From Myrica gale (Eukaryota; Streptophyta; Magnoliopsida; Fagales; Myricaceae): a DNA stretch of 64,000 nucleotides. Location of the stretch: NCBI GenBank assembly GCA_963930655.1, contig OZ005606.1:13411501-13475500 (forward strand), in the 5' to 3' direction. A program made the translations under genes and the position numbers. A model generated the notes under the pieces. That model was not told where the DNA came from. It searched no databases and saw only the letters and a program-made list of their open reading frames with translations. Shown in pieces: positions 1 through 12,602 of the stretch (within the stretch, counting starts at the first letter, position 1; the number at the start of each line of letters is the position of its first letter).

Positions 1-1
1 A

Positions 2-109
2 GATGTTCATTTGCTCACGCTACATACTGCTGTGGAAAAGAGAAAATTTATGGATGAAGGAAAAACAAAGAAGTGGGTTGATGACTCAATGTTGTATGAT
101 AAACTGTAG
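2..109 (+). other. Open frame at window edge, possible exon
   Basis: The frame is open from the first base and ends in a TAG at 107-109. It reads a charged stretch containing EKRKFMDEGKTKKWVDD. It could be an upstream exon of the gene whose last exon is at 895-1113, but I see no clear splice donor and do not recognise the protein. It may equally be chance. Confidence 0.2.
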
Positions 110-894
110 TTTAAGGAACTAACTTCCATAAGGATGCAGTGAACCAATAAGAGAGGAAACTGACAAAAAGAGTACCCCTGTTAGATATTTATGGAGGCAG
201 CATTTGGAAGAAACAAACATTTTTTTATCTGCTGAGGTATTGTAGTTTTCTTTCTATTCTTTCTTGACACATAGTATTCATTCCATTAAAATTTTTGATG
301 GTGGACTAACAAAAAGAATGTTTTGTCAATCTGGAAATCCATCGTGACAATTTGGAACTCGAGAAGCATTTTTTCAAAGATTCAAAACCCAATGTGTGAT
401 GTGGAACTTAACCCGTATTGAATTTTCAAATCTGGATAGTGGTTATATGTTAGTTGTTCTCAGTCCATACCTATGACTAGGGTAGTAGCTGATATATGAT
501 TAGGAAAAAGAGACAGCATGGAGGTTGTTGTGACATGGAGAATTCTCAGAAGCATACATACGCCAAATGTTTTGCCAAAGCCACCAAAATATAGAGCTGG
601 CATAGGGCAACTGCCATGATTTGCTTGGTAATTGAAGAGTTACCTTCCCAAAACGTAAAGAACAGCTTGTGGTGAGTGGTGGTTCTCCCTTAATATTCTG
701 ATTATTCTTTGATTAAAAGAGTCTAGAATGAGCCATTATTTGCTGTTCTTGTTATTATGACACGACAATTGCATGCCTCTTGTTTTGAATCAAGAGATGC
801 ATGGTATAAGGTTGGTACTCGGGCTGCAAAAATAAAATTTCAGACATGATTGGTTGTCAGCTCAGCATCTTATAGGTGCATAATTTGAATTCAG

Positions 895-1113
895 ATATCA
901 GGCATTGGACGAGGGCAACGTCAAATCATGCATCAATTGGACAATCTTAGCAATCTTCTTCGTGAGAGTTTGGGAAACAGATCTCGTCAAGTAAGAACAA
1001 ACCAAAAAAGCGTTATGGCTGGTGTTGAGCCCTTTGTAGTCCCTATTATGTTCTCACTGACAATTGGTGGCCTAGGAGTCTTCTTGATGAAGCGATTTTT
1101 TACTAGAAATTGA
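895..1113 (+). CDS. Last exon of an unidentified tail-anchored membrane protein
   Basis: A 3' splice site (TTGAATTCAG) ends at 894, and the frame then runs without a break to a TGA at 1111-1113, giving about 72 codons. The exon starts ISGIGRGQRQ, continues through a polar, amphipathic segment (LDNLSNLLRESLGNRS), and ends in one hydrophobic helix (FVVPIMFSLTIGGLGVFLM) followed by a basic tail KRFFTRN. One C-terminal membrane span with a short basic end is the layout of a tail-anchored protein with its bulk in the cytosol. The ATG at 928 is internal to this exon and is probably not the true start. Upstream exons lie before the window or in its first 900 bases. I do not recognise the family, and the membrane topology is inferred from hydrophobicity alone. 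Confidence 0.5.
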   Translation: MSGIGRGQRQIMHQLDNLSNLLRESLGNRSRQVRTNQKSVMAGVEPFVVPIMFSLTIGGLGVFLMKRFFTRN

Positions 1114-2050
1114 TTTCTCCACCTAGGACAATTCTTAAAATTCCTAGAAATTTTCAATCCCCCCCCCTTTGTTTTCACACTATTTTACCCTTCTGCTCGG
1201 CGAAGACAATTGATTTATCAATGACTGACTGTGTTTAGAGATACTGAAGGCATACATGAGCTTTCAAGGTTCTCTTTGAGGCGTTTTTGAGGAAGGGTAC
1301 AGCAATCAATTTTGTAACTTTGGGGGGCCTCTTTAGTCATGTCAGCAATGGTATATTTGCTTATTAAGACATTTCCAAAGGTTATTTTTTTTGTTCCCCA
1401 TAAAGCTTAGCCTTCCACTAGCAGACATGAATGCATCTCTAATTTCTTCTCAGACATGGTTGGTACAAACTCTTCCGTAAATTTAATAGGCTGCAAAATT
1501 TGTATATGCATCCAACAAAAGTGAGCGTCCATGTTGAGGGTTATCACAGCATGTCGTAGGATGTAGGCAGGTGAAGCATGCAGGAAGTGAAGGCTATGAT
1601 TGGTTTAGTTCTCAAAATAATTTTTGTTTTTGTGTTTTTTATAAAGTAGTGTAGATTTTTTTTGGGACTGATGAAAAGTTAGTTAAAAGTTATTGAAATT
1701 TGTAAAAAGTTATTGAGATTGGTGAAAAGATATTGAAATTAATGAAAAAATTATTGGGATTGGTGAAAATGTATTGAAATTGATGAAAAAGTGAGAAATT
1801 TTTGAAAACTTTCTGAGACCTTAAACAAACATAGCCGAAGTTTCTCGTGGGAGAAAATTGTGGTATAGTCCAGTGGGCGGTTTCAAAGTTGGTCTGGCAT
1901 GGGTTGTTCAAGTTAGTTGAAAAAATAAAATAGATTTGGTCGTTGAACCTTTTTTATTATTATTATTTTTGGATTCTATTTGATGTCTGCTAGGTAGATA
2001 GAACATGATTTTTCGTTTTGCAATTCAATGCATGTAGGAAGTATAGCATG
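1114..2050. other. Intergenic, 3' flank of the preceding exon
   Basis: This contains the 3' untranslated region of the upstream gene, then AT-rich DNA. At 1680-1790 there is a short degenerate array of the phrase TATTGAAATTGRTGAAAA in about five copies. I see no gene. Confidence 0.5.
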
Positions 2051-2240
2051 TTTAGTACTTTTAGGGCTGGGTAACGGTATTAGCGGTAGCGGTCAGATTT
2101 TGCCATGAATACCGGTACTGCCTCCTATCCGGGAAATCAGAATTATGCAGCTAGATACCGAAATTCTGGTAAGGCACATCCAAGTGGTTTGGGTCGGATT
2201 TGGTCATCTGGATCGTGGCCCATTCGGCCTATTTTTTGGG
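2051..2240. mobile_element. Possible terminal fragment of a hAT element
   Basis: The segment opens with TAGGGCTGGGTAACGG and is followed by GGTATTAGCGGTAGCGG. This resembles the ends of the hAT elements at 7052 (TAGGGCTGAACAATCG) and 25351 (TAGGGATGTTCACTGG), which are also followed by GCGGTGG-type repeats. No matching right end or target duplication was found, and 2240-3060 beyond it is featureless AT-rich DNA. Confidence 0.3.
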
Positions 2241-3135
2241 CTTCACCATCATTTATTTATTGTTTTATAGTTTGAATGTTGAATCCATTTAAATTTTGTT
2301 GTGCTTAAAAAGTTTATGATTCTATAATACTTAAAAAGAATGACAGATAAATTAATCATTGGATACAATATATACAAATTTATAATTTGAAATCAAAATT
2401 AAAGAATGACAACATAGTTTGAATTTGATTGTGGTTTAATCACAATTACACAAGTCACAAAGGGAAAAAAATGGTTGAAACTTGAATGGAAAAAAAATGT
2501 TGAGCATATTGGTAAAAACCTCAAAACATTACAACAAAAAATACTTGATTATGATAGCCTTAGCTTTGTATGACCTTTTTATGTATGTCCATGACATTTA
2601 ATGACTAATTATGAAAGATTGGTAACTAAAACTCTTAAGAATAAACTAGATGTTTATCACCTAAATGCTTAATTGACTAATTTCCAAAAGTCGTTTGAAC
2701 ATTACCATAATAGAAACAAGAGTATAAAATTGATCAAATAAGCTTGAAGGAAAATTGTATGTTTCCAAATTGATCAAATACCCTAATTTCCAAATTGTCA
2801 AATTGTATGTTTAAATTTAAAATTAGTTGTTCATCATGATAATAGGAAGAAAAAAAATGCTACACACCACCAAAATTCAAATTACTAATTATCCATTAAT
2901 CCCTTATCTAAAAAGTTAATATTTAACAACTATTAATCTAATATTATGGGCATTTTCATTAAAAGCAAATTGTAAAATACTATCTAATAATACCTATGGT
3001 CCTATTTCAAACAATACCTCCCTATACCTTGTTCTTCTAATCTTCCACATCAAGCGTCATTGTATCCACCGAATCTAAGTTCGGCCACTCCATAGGTGCA
3101 GTGGTGGGGTAGCATAGGAGCCCACAATCGGCTCT

Positions 3136-3266
3136 GATACCATTTGTAACGAACTCACATAAGGCTTGAAGATTCACACCTTGAAAAATCGGCTTGTCAG
3201 GTGGATGTGCTTCCAAGCATATATGTAGTCATCCCAGATGTTTTCTAACCGATGTGAGACTGTTAC
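3136..3266 (-). mobile_element. Fossil small LTR element (TRIM-like): LTR plus primer-binding site
   Basis: On the - strand an LTR-like segment (3266 to 3149, about 118 bp, ending GTTACA) is followed at once by TGGTATCAGAGC (3147-3136). This 12-mer is complementary to the 3' end of initiator methionine tRNA and is the usual plant LTR primer-binding site. The LTR phrase CCGATGTGAGAC is common in small non-coding plant LTR elements. The Copia LTR at 3267 abuts it, so the younger Copia element appears to have landed at or in this LTR. It is a fossil with no coding capacity. Confidence 0.5.
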
Positions 3267-5170
3267 TGTTGGAACGCGAGATCGCAACAGAAAGGATCAT
3301 TGAAACAAAACAGCCTAAGCGTGCTGTATCCTTCCGATCCACGCACACAAGTTTGAGAGAGAGTTAGAGAGAGAGCGATTCTTGTAGAGAGAAAATCTCA
3401 CGTTCAAAATGAATTATCTTTTCTCAAATGAGTTTCTGAGCTACTTATAATGGCTAGCTCAGAACTCAACTGTGCTATAGCATGAGATCTTTAGGAACCT
3501 CAAATCTCGGTCGTAGGATCATCATGAAAAATTCTTTTTCATTAAACTCATTATATTCTGTAATCCGAATGTATGGGCTTTTACAAATTGTGATAATGTC
3601 CTTTAACATATCACAATTGAACCCCGAGATAATGAGATTGTTTTTGTGAAATCCTTTTTGCTTAGAATTATATGATTATTTATCCTTCCACCATACTATA
3701 TTCCACTTGAGCTAATAGGACCAAAATAATATCACCAGTCTCTAGCTCATATAATTCTTAATTCTCAGTCTGTATCTTGTTAGACTTCCAAAACTTTTCA
3801 AAATCATTTTTTCAAATGTTTACTCAATATATAATATAAGTAAAAATCGTGAAAACACTTTTCACAAAATTTCGCTGCGCAGAGTTTTTATATAAGTCCA
3901 ACAATATACAGACATAATGAATATACTGTCTCATCGAAAGACTGGTGGATTCCATATTGAGCAATTATATAAATTCACTTACTATGCACAAAGCTCAACC
4001 TTATCTGGAATATTTGATGTACGAAGATCATCACCAAATGATTTAGTCAAAGCACAAGCACACAACAAACAAACCTGCATAACTCTCTCAGGTCTAAGGA
4101 CAACATAAGCTAATTGTGTTGAATATCATTCTTTACATCAATGATCGTTTCCAGATGGTATTCATATTTGATCTGGTTCAATGCATGTACTATTACATTG
4201 CACCCACTCATCTGCTTAAGGTCACCACCTCAATGATGGAGTCCATCATTCTATCTTATAGAGGCACGAGTGTAGACCTTTTTGTACATTACCATGTATC
4301 TCGGTCTAGAACAAAGTGAGTCAACAAGAATCCAAAAATTCATACTCCCCGTCTTCGATCCATTATTGATTGACTTGACTTTTCTACAACAATATGACAT
4401 CTTATGTCATTGCAAGTACTCAAAATAATATACAAATGATTAATCAACAATAATAATTATTTGGTTTTGAAGGCATACATCTAACAATCTCCCACTTGCA
4501 CTCAATACCAATCAGACATGTACTTAACACTCATAGACTCTAAATGTTTCTCAAACACTTTATGAGTCAACGGTTTAGTGAATGAGTCTGCAATGTTCTC
4601 AGATGATGTTATTTTAGCTATCACTACATCTCCCGACTCACAATATCACGAATAAGATGTAATATTCTTTCTATGTGTTTTGTCCTTTGATGAGCCCGAG
4701 GTTCCACTGCTTGTGCTATACCACCATTGTTATCACAATAAATGGTGATCGAGGACTCAATCGAAGGAACAACTTCAAGCACTTGTATGATTTTTCGTAT
4801 CCACACAGCTTCCTTTGCATATTCACTGGCAGTAACATATTCTGCCTCGGTGGTGGAGTCAGCAGTGGTGTTCTGTTTGAAACTTCCCCAACTCACTGGT
4901 CCTTTACCCAATATAAACACAAATCCAGATGTAGATCTTCTATCATCAATATCTGATTGAACAGCTGAATTTGTGTATCTCTGAACAGTTAACATTTCCT
5001 CTCCACCACATACTAGACAATAGTGTTTGATTCTTTTCAAGTATTTGAGAATATGCTTGACTGCTGATTGATATCTACTCACAACAATAACTGCACGACT
5101 GATATTTGGCTTTGTACAGAGCATTGTATACGTGAGGACTATTTTGTTGAAAGTCATACCACAAGGACTA
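3267..5170 (-). mobile_element. Fossil Copia retrotransposon, 3' part: RNase H, polypurine tract, LTR
   Basis: On the - strand the order is pol C-terminus, then RNase H, then polypurine tract, then 3' LTR. The RNase H region (about 5130-4510) shows the Copia signatures DRRSTSGFVFILG, STTEAEYV, IYCDNNG and RTKHIE. The tract CAAGTGGGAGAT lies just upstream of the LTR start at 4486. The LTR spans 4486-3267 (about 1.2 kb) with ends TGTTAGA and TCCAACA. The 5' part of the element is not present, so it is broken. Short reading frames inside the LTR (for example 3917-4319 on the + strand) are not genes. Confidence 0.8.
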
Positions 5171-5259
5171 TTTTGTAAAAGTTGGATATCACAGGGACCT
5201 ATACGGTAATTAAGCCTAAAAATAATAGCCAGTTGATCTTTTGGGGTAACCCACAAACA

Positions 5260-6110
5260 AATATTTTGTAGTCCTTGATTCTAACTTCTCCGCCTCCTCC
5301 TCTCACTCTGCCTCTCCTCCTCCGGACCTCCAATGCTCCACAAAACGCTACTCCTTCTCAGTCTCTCCCTCTCTCACTCTGCCTCTCAGTCCCTGTCCCT
5401 TTCTCCTCCTCCACGGAGACCACAACTCTCTTTCTCTCTCTCCCTCTCCAGCCTCCAAGTCTCTCTCTCAATTTGATTATGTTTCGATTAAAAATATTAT
5501 GTACTCTGATTATATTTTGTGATGAATTTTAAATTGTTAATTGTGATTATGAATTTGATTAGGATGATTGTGAATTTGTGAATCTTTGATTAGGGTTTGA
5601 TTAGGATTATTAAATGTTTATGAATCTGTGATGAATAATGAGTGGTTGGAATATAGTGTATCAAAGGATGAGACGTATTGCTTGTGGTGTTATCTATTTA
5701 GGCGAGCTAAATGAGGAAAATCTGGTGGAGATGTGTTTACTACGTTGAGAGAGTGTTCTTTGAGATGAAGTTTATTAAAACTGACTTGCATAATAAGATG
5801 AGAGACGAATGGATGAATGATAGTTTGGTGGTTTACATTGAGAGAGAAATTTTTGAAACTATTGAGAACGAAACTGTTTTAGAACGTTTTCAGAATATGC
5901 AATCTCGTAGGATTCAATTGTCATCTCTCAATATCAACAAATAGTACGATACGTGTATTTCAATATTTTTATTGTTTTTAGTCTTAATTCTTTTATATTT
6001 TAACTATATGATATTTTTTGCATTACGTATTAATTTATTTTTGTCATTTTTCCTTAGAAGTTTGACCCACTTCGATTGCATTCCGGGTAAAATAGTTTAC
6101 ATTATTCTGA
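5260..6110 (+). mobile_element. Decayed Tip100-like hAT transposon remnant
   Basis: Two pieces of a Tip100-type transposase are visible on the + strand. Around 5640-5760 lies a TTF zinc-finger piece (WLEYSVSKDETYCLWCYLF). At 5770-5943 is the usual C-terminus (LHNKMRDEWMNDSLVVYIER, then FQNMQSRRIQLSS, stop at 5941-5943). The middle of the protein, including the catalytic core, is missing. The 3' flank (5944-6070) matches the 3' ends of the elements at 8998, 15300 and 21677, in particular CGTGTATTTCAATATTTTTA and CATTTTTCCTTAGAAGTTTG. The CT-rich run at 5280-5470 resembles the leader of the 8998 element. Clean ends and a target duplication are no longer visible. Confidence 0.6.
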
Positions 6111-6250
6111 ATAACTTTTGATCGCTTAGCAAAATGTAGAGTATTTAGTGTTTTGGTCGCATAGCGCGGTACAAGAAAAATAAATGATAAAAAATATATC
6201 CAAAACAAGTTCCATTGCACTTTCGTAATCAAAGCCTCTAATTAAAATAG

Positions 6251-6608
6251 AGGCTTAATTATCGTTATAGTCCATGTAGTATTGAATTTTAACAAATTAG
6301 TCATTGAGATGCAACTTTGAATTGACTAGTCCATGTGGTTTATTTTTCAGACATATAGGTTCTTTTGTCCATCAAATGTTTGTCGATTAATGGGGACCGG
6401 GTCGAAGATTGGCTACCCAACCCTTATAATGCACACTATGACCCTGACCTTGATGTTGGTCTTTCGTTAATGGACTAATGTTCGGTGAATGGAAAAATAC
6501 ACATGTTTACAAAAAATGGACCACAAGGACTGACCAATTCAAAGTTATACCTTAGAGACTGATTAGTTAAAAATTAATATTATAAAGACTGTAGAGGTAA
6601 TTAAGCCT
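6251..6608. mobile_element. Fold-back MITE
   Basis: The two halves are imperfect inverted copies of about 100 bp or more. The left end AGGCTTAATTATCG pairs with the right end AATTAAGCCT. Inner phrases such as ACTTTGAATTG and TAGTCCATGTGG also pair across the centre. AAAATAG precedes the left end and follows the right end, giving a probable 7-bp target duplication. There is no coding capacity. Fragments with the same end (TAATTAAGCCT) occur near 5213 and 60630. Confidence 0.6.
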
Positions 6609-7051
6609 AAAATAGAAGAAATTAGTTAAAAACATATGAACTAACCAGATAGAAGGGCTGGCATTTATAATTATCATTGTACTTGATTTTACACACTTAT
6701 TTTATGCCACGAAATATATACAAGACTCATCAAGGGGAAGGAAAATAAAAATAACTCTATAAAAAACGAAAGGTTAGCCTTGAATATCTCTCTAAGGAAC
6801 ATGCACATGAAAAGTATTCATCACTACAAAATGCTAACGGTCATCCATTGTATTTACAAATAAGGGCCAGGAGTAACACGATTTTCATTGCTAGTGCTAT
6901 GATCCTTGAAATAATACCTGAAGTAAACAATATTTATATAAGAAACTTCCTTTAAACACAACCTTTAAACTTGACATTTTTTGTGGCCTGTTATAAATAA
7001 TAGCTAGCTTATTAATTTGGCCACATTTAAAGAGTTATTGAGTGGTTAATG
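6609..7051. other. Intergenic, nothing recognised
   Basis: AT-rich sequence with no open frame of note and no repeat ends. Confidence 0.5.
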
Positions 7052-7852
7052 TAGGGCTGAACAATCGTGATGTAGGTAGGTGCCCGTTTGGCCAAACCAA
7101 TACCGTTAATTCTGGCACTCCAGATTTGACACCACACCGGTTGGTCAAATAATTGGTCCTCGATGGTGCAGGTTTAACGGATGGTAATTGGCCACCAAAA
7201 AAGTTCACAAAAACAAAATGAATAAAAACTCGGAGCTTTCACCCAGAATCATGCCACTTAAAGACAAGCATTTTCTCCCCGAAGTGATATACATTAGCTA
7301 CAGACGTGCGAGAGGGAATAATACCCATAGAAAACCATCACAGACGTGCCATTGCAAAAGAAATCCATGAAAAGAGAAGGAAAATATAAAACTCAGCTTT
7401 AAAAGCAATGAAGAAACACCATTGCAGACGTGCGAGAGGGAATAATGCCCATAGAAATCCATCACATATGGCGCCATTGGAGACATGCGCCATGGGACGA
7501 CAAGTGATTCCATTGTAGACGTGCGAGAGGGAGCGGGATTGAGAGAGTAGACAGAGAGAGGCGAGAGTAGGAAGAGAGAGAGAGAGAGAGAGGCGGACGA
7601 GCATTCTGATTATCTAAAGATGGGGATTAGTAGTGTTTAATCCCAAACGACCTCGTTCTCTTTAAGTGAAGAATGACAATTTTTTTTTATATATTTTTTA
7701 TAAGCATTGCTGCCATTGCAGGTAAAGGGTTAGGTACTAAAGAACAACACCGTTTTCTAAGTTTTTTTCTTTTTTTTTTAAAAAAAGGCGCCTTAGCAGT
7801 TAACCACCACTGTCATAATTACTGGTATCGATAGCAAGCATGAACAGCCTTA
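7052..7852. mobile_element. Non-coding hAT-like element, degenerate
   Basis: The left end TAGGGCTGAACAATCG is inverted-complementary to the right end GCATGAACAGCCTTA. The flanks GGTTAATG and AGGCAATG agree at five of eight positions, compatible with a decayed 8-bp duplication. Inside, the phrase GACGTGCGAGAGGGA occurs three times (about 7303, 7427 and 7517), with partial copies between. A GA-rich run follows at 7540-7595. No transposase frame is present. Confidence 0.5.
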
Positions 7853-7860
7853 AGGCAATG

Positions 7861-8989
7861 TTCACTGATCAAAATTTTTATTCGCTACAATTTTATCATA
7901 ATTATAAAAATTTATCTATCCTCACTTTTTCACCGACTCCAATAAATTTTTTCACTTTTTTTCTACCTATCATAAACTTTTTTTACCAACTACAATAGGT
8001 TTTTTTGCCATAGAAATTTCCTCGGGTAAGCACTCTTTGCCAAATTAGTCTCTTCGTCAACCTTAGAAACGAATGTCACTGAAGTGTCTAAGGTGACCAG
8101 ATAAAATTAAAATAAATTCTAAAAATATATATTACTTGAGAAAAACATACTAAAAATGATAAAAAAAATTTGTTAAAAAAATATATGACCATGGACTCCC
8201 TTAAAAAATATTAAAATATTAAATAAAAAACTCAAAAATACATAAGAAAAAGGCGAAAATTTAAATAAAATCTCTAAAAATTACATAAATAGAAAAAAGG
8301 AAGAAAAATATGGACTAAACAAAACATTAAAAAATAAAAAAGATAGCGAAAGAAAACATTTTTTACATATCACATAAAAATTTGAAATAGCAAATATATT
8401 GTAAAAATATAAATCAAATGAGAAAAATACAGAAATAATGAAAAAAAACTCCTAAACAAGGTTTGACCCTCATTTGAGAAAAGAGTCATAATTAAACCTA
8501 CAACCCTTGAGGTAATGAAAAGTTACAATTAGGCCCCCCCATTTAACATTTTCAACGATTATCTCCCTGAGATCGAATTTCCTTTAAAATGAGAACCTTT
8601 CGTCCATTCTCTATCATCCAAGTTAAAGGTAAACGCTAATGTGTGTTCTAAAGTCACATCACCACCAACCAACACTGGACACGTGTCCAGTTAAACGACT
8701 TGTCTGCCACAAGGAGGTTCTTTCTTCTAGTAGTCCCACCTGTTGGGCGATTGAGTCTTTGGTAGGGTAGATTTGGTCTAGCCTTGCTGAGTTCAAGGAT
8801 CGGAGAATAGCGTGGGTTCTTAGTAGTTGTAAAGTTTTGGTTCACTTGCATGCTAAGTGGGCAGCTAGGACCGGTAGTGTTGGCTTCTTTTATGGTTCTG
8901 ATATTCGAGTATATCCGAGATTGTGATATGCATTGCAAGTTTCGTTTTCTCTAAATGAGATGAGGATTTACGTAGCAAAAAAAAGGAGA
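7861..8989. other. AT-rich intergenic DNA
   Basis: At 8100-8450 the sequence is over 75% A+T by eye with long A-runs. At 8640-8930 it is of ordinary composition. I see no gene and no clear repeat ends. Confidence 0.5.
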
Positions 8990-8997
8990 GTTTGTCC

Positions 8998-10190
8998 CAT
9001 GGGCGGATCCAGTGGGGTGCGGGCGGGGGCGGCCGCCCCCATTGGCTCCAAAAATCTTTTGCAATTTTGTTTTTTGGTTATTAAGAAGCAAGCCCGCCCC
9101 CACTGGCCCAGCAGCCCTAGCCTGCTTCCAAGGCCAGTGGGGGCGGGACTGGGTCAGCGGGGGCAGACCCACTGGCCCACTCCGTGTAGCCTAACTGCTT
9201 ACTTTTTTTAAAATCAGAGGGTAAAATTACGTCGTTTTACCTTCTGATTTTTTTTTAAAAAATTATTCACGCCTCTCTCTCTCACTCTGCGATCTCTCCA
9301 TGTCTCCCTTAGCCCTCACGCCTCAGCAGTCCCTCTCACTAGTCTATTATCACTTTAACTGCACTAATACATAAATTATATAGGTCTTCACTAATTTATC
9401 ATTTGCCAATTAAGGAAAGCACATAAATACTGTTTTTGATTAATCTAATTTATTACTGAGGTTATTTTTTAACGAGAAATAGCTGAGTGCACCAATACTT
9501 TTTGACAGAAGAAGATTCTTTATCTTCGTATAGGCACAAACTCCATAATTATTGATGAGTGTTAAGAATTGTCTTCCTCATATGCTAATGAACATTTTGT
9601 TTTGTTTTGTTCTTTTTAGATAATGGATAGATTTTTGATAAAAAAAAAGTCACGAAGCATGAGTCGTCTAATACTCCTAATGTGACTACTACTTCTAATG
9701 ATGATTCTAGTTCAAAAATATCTCGCCCTTTGTTGAGTTCGAATGATATTATTTCTGACCTAGGGTTGCGTAAATCTATTGACTTGTGCATCACATACCA
9801 CACTTGCTATCATTAAAGACATTGGGGATGAATTTTTTTGTCTTATGGTTGATGAGTCTCGAGATAGTTCAGTGAATGAGCAAATGACAGTGGTTTTGAG
9901 ATATGTGAACAAAAGTGGATAGGTGATTGAACGATTTCTTGGTGTGAAACATGTTACTGACACGTGCTACCAGTCTTTAAAAACTGTTATAGATAAATGG
10001 TTTGCAAGACACGGGTTATAAATTGTTTCTTGGTATGGATAAGTGTGTTTCATTATTTTTAATATTTTTAGTTCTTAATTTGCGATATTGTAATTTTAAG
10101 ACACTTTTTACATTATATGGAAAAAAAAATTTTGTTCATTTTTCCTTAGAAATTCGCCCCCACTCATTCTATATCCTAGATACGCCACTG
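8998..10190 (+). mobile_element. Tip100-like hAT transposon, internally deleted
   Basis: The element is flanked by a perfect 8-bp duplication, GTTTGTCC (8990-8997 and 10191-10198). Its ends CATGGGCGGATCCAG and, inverted, CAGTGGCGTATCTAG are the short Tip100-type terminal repeats. After a GC-rich left subterminal block, the + strand from about 9622 reads pieces of a DUF4371-type hAT transposase. These are MDRFLIKKK, then IIKDIGDEFFCLMVDESRDS, SVNEQMTVVLRYVNKSG, and VIERFLGVKHVTDT (9810-9990). These pieces lie in more than one frame with stops between, and the zinc finger, catalytic middle and C-terminus are absent. It could have moved only with help from a relative. Confidence 0.82.
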
Positions 10191-10198
10191 GTTTGTCC

Positions 10199-11699
10199 CT
10201 CTTTTTTTTTCTTGACAGTTTGTCCCTCTTGATATAACCCTAACCAAAAAAACAGTTCTCTGTTTTTAGTTAAGAAAATAAACTTATCTTCTTTAAGAAG
10301 TTACTGCTTTCATATGGAGGCGAATGTTAGCTGCACACTCTCCCTCCCTCTTTTTCTAAAGCTTCACGTCAGGCTAATTCCAAGTCATATTTGTGGGCCA
10401 AATGTGTTGCTCAAACTAGGAGCATGTTCGGTTTACGAAAAAAGTGAGGATTTGAATCCTCACTTCACTATGTTCGGCAAAAACTCAAAGAGAAGGGAGG
10501 ATTTGAATCCCCCTCCCCCTGCAGACCCTGCGCCCATGTCCCCCTGCATGTCTCCTGCGCCTTTCACTCTTATTTTGTCTTTTAGTGATTTTTTATTTTT
10601 ATTTTTATTAGAATATCTTTTAAATATTCTATTTTAATAAAAAAATAAATTTAAAATATAAAACAAACAACTTTAAACAACATCATTACTTTTTTTTCAC
10701 CTCAACAACTTTTGCACAAACACCTATACAACTTTAATATCACCTAAAAATTCACAAAATTCTCTAAATCCTACAACAAACTTCAAAACGAACATAACCT
10801 AGATTTCAATGGAACTGTACCTCTGCCTCCTGAACCTTTTATTCCAGGATTCGATGTACAGCTGAGGTTTATGTTTTCCCTTCATTAATAAAACATCCTT
10901 AACTCTGCTGTTAACACTGTACCTAGCTACTAGCAACCTCCGTTATCCCTCCACAAAGGCAACTGAATTGGGTCAATATTAAGCACTGACATCTCTGTGT
11001 TGTTCAAAGGCTATCCAATCTAACATATTCGAAAGGGATATGGTTCGAATCTCCCGTATATAAAAGTAACATAAACTAAATTATTGGAAAAAATACATTT
11101 TTTTCTCACGAATTACCATAAGTTTTGCAGTTTGAATCATAAACTATTATTTTTTAGATATTGCCCCCCTAACTATTAATCCTAGACACTTTATCTTCAC
11201 AGTCAAATTTTTAGACACTCAACACCTTTGTCCGACAATAATATCCTCGAAAATTTAATGAATTTACAACAATATCTTTAATATATGCAAAACGGGTTAC
11301 GAGCATTATCTTATTTTAGTCTAGCAATTTGACAAAGGATAAAACATCTGGAAAGTGATATTTTAAGGTTCAAAAAATAAAAATCATAGTAGTTCGAAGG
11401 TGAAAAATATATTTACCTAGAAATAAAGTGTACTACCATCTCATTTAAAAGGTTGGAAATCTCTTGCTGAATGCTAAGTAGCATTTTACCATCGTCTTCA
11501 CCAAAAAAAAACAAGAGTAGTATTTAACCCCCAATAAATATGTTAAATGAATGTTCTATGTATTAGTTTTTCTTCGCATTTTAATGATTTTGTTATTAAT
11601 TTTTATTGCCACAATATCAAATTAATGGTTCAGTTGCTGTTTTTTTTCCTTTGTTAACTTAATCATTGCATTGACTAATTTAATTTGGGTGATGGACTT
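10199..11699. other. Intergenic
   Basis: No gene recognised. The phrase GAGGATTTGAATCC occurs twice around 10445 and 10498. A weak inverted repeat about 330 bp apart (near 11090 and 11420) may be a decayed fold-back element. Confidence 0.4.
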
Positions 11700-12602
11700 T
11701 ATTTATGGGTTGGTAGCTTTGTTAGAACCACGGAAACCTGGGTCGAATAAAGAAGGGTGTAAAATGATACTATTCATATTTCTTTCGTGGGCCTAATATT
11801 TCCTCTATTTCCATCTATTCCACACCGTTTCTTACCTTCGTTCACCGCTTAGCGAAGTTACAAACTTTCCCTCGCTCTGGCAAAGAAATTCGACCTTTTT
11901 CCTGGAGAAGGAAAAAGGGATAGGAGATTCGGAGCCCTTGGTTTCATCTTCCGTTCTTGGTATCTATCGCTTTTCCCGGTCTTATAATTCAACTTTTTGT
12001 TAATTTATGTTATTCATGTACAGAAGTTAGAAGTTCATGTCTCTCCACTCTGAATTTTGGATTTTTTTTCCCACTGCGTTATGTGTGAGGTTTGTTTATT
12101 CTTGGTTGGAATGAGATTTCGAAGAAACTTGATCAGTACGTTTGCCTGAAAGTACAAATTATTTTAAGGAACCTCCTTTTGATCGCTAAGAAAATTCTTT
12201 GGTGCGCGCGCGCGTGTTTGGGGGAGGTTGGGAGGGCACGAAACTAGGAGTATGTATTGTGTGCTGTTGCTGAGTTTCCTTACCAAATGATGGTAGAACT
12301 CAACTTAAGAGGCAAATGCTTTCCTCGGAGACAGCTGGTGGCGTGATTTGTTTCCTCTGATTCTAATCATGGATAATCTAAAATCTGATTCTTCGTTTCC
12401 TTTGATTTTCCTATATTGTCTTCAGAAAACATAACAGGAGAAAAATCCCTGTTCTTCTAATTGTTGGTTGTATTTTCATTCTGTGGAAGATGATGAAAAC
12501 TTATAACACTAACTTTTGAACTTTTTTTGTGGGTTTAAGTTTTTTCTATTGATTATAAGCCGTATTGGATTGCTTTGTGGCCCTTTCAGCTGAGACACAC
12601 AA
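11700..12602 (+). promoter_or_regulatory. Probable promoter and 5' leader of the F-box gene
   Basis: This is the only sequence between the repeats and the F-box start codon. The run TTTGTGGCCCTTTCAG at 12574-12589 is a good 3' splice site 13 bases before the ATG, so an intron in the leader is likely. The donor is not fixed. A short alternating GCGCGCGCGCGTG tract lies at about 12205-12217. The transcription start is not identified. Confidence 0.4.

Noticed and set aside
8933-9211. 92-codon frame in the left end of a Tip100-like element
   Set aside because: GC-rich subterminal sequence of a transposon, open on both strands by composition.
10314-10637. 107-codon frame with proline-rich stretch
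   Set aside because: Low complexity, no family resemblance and no expression signals.
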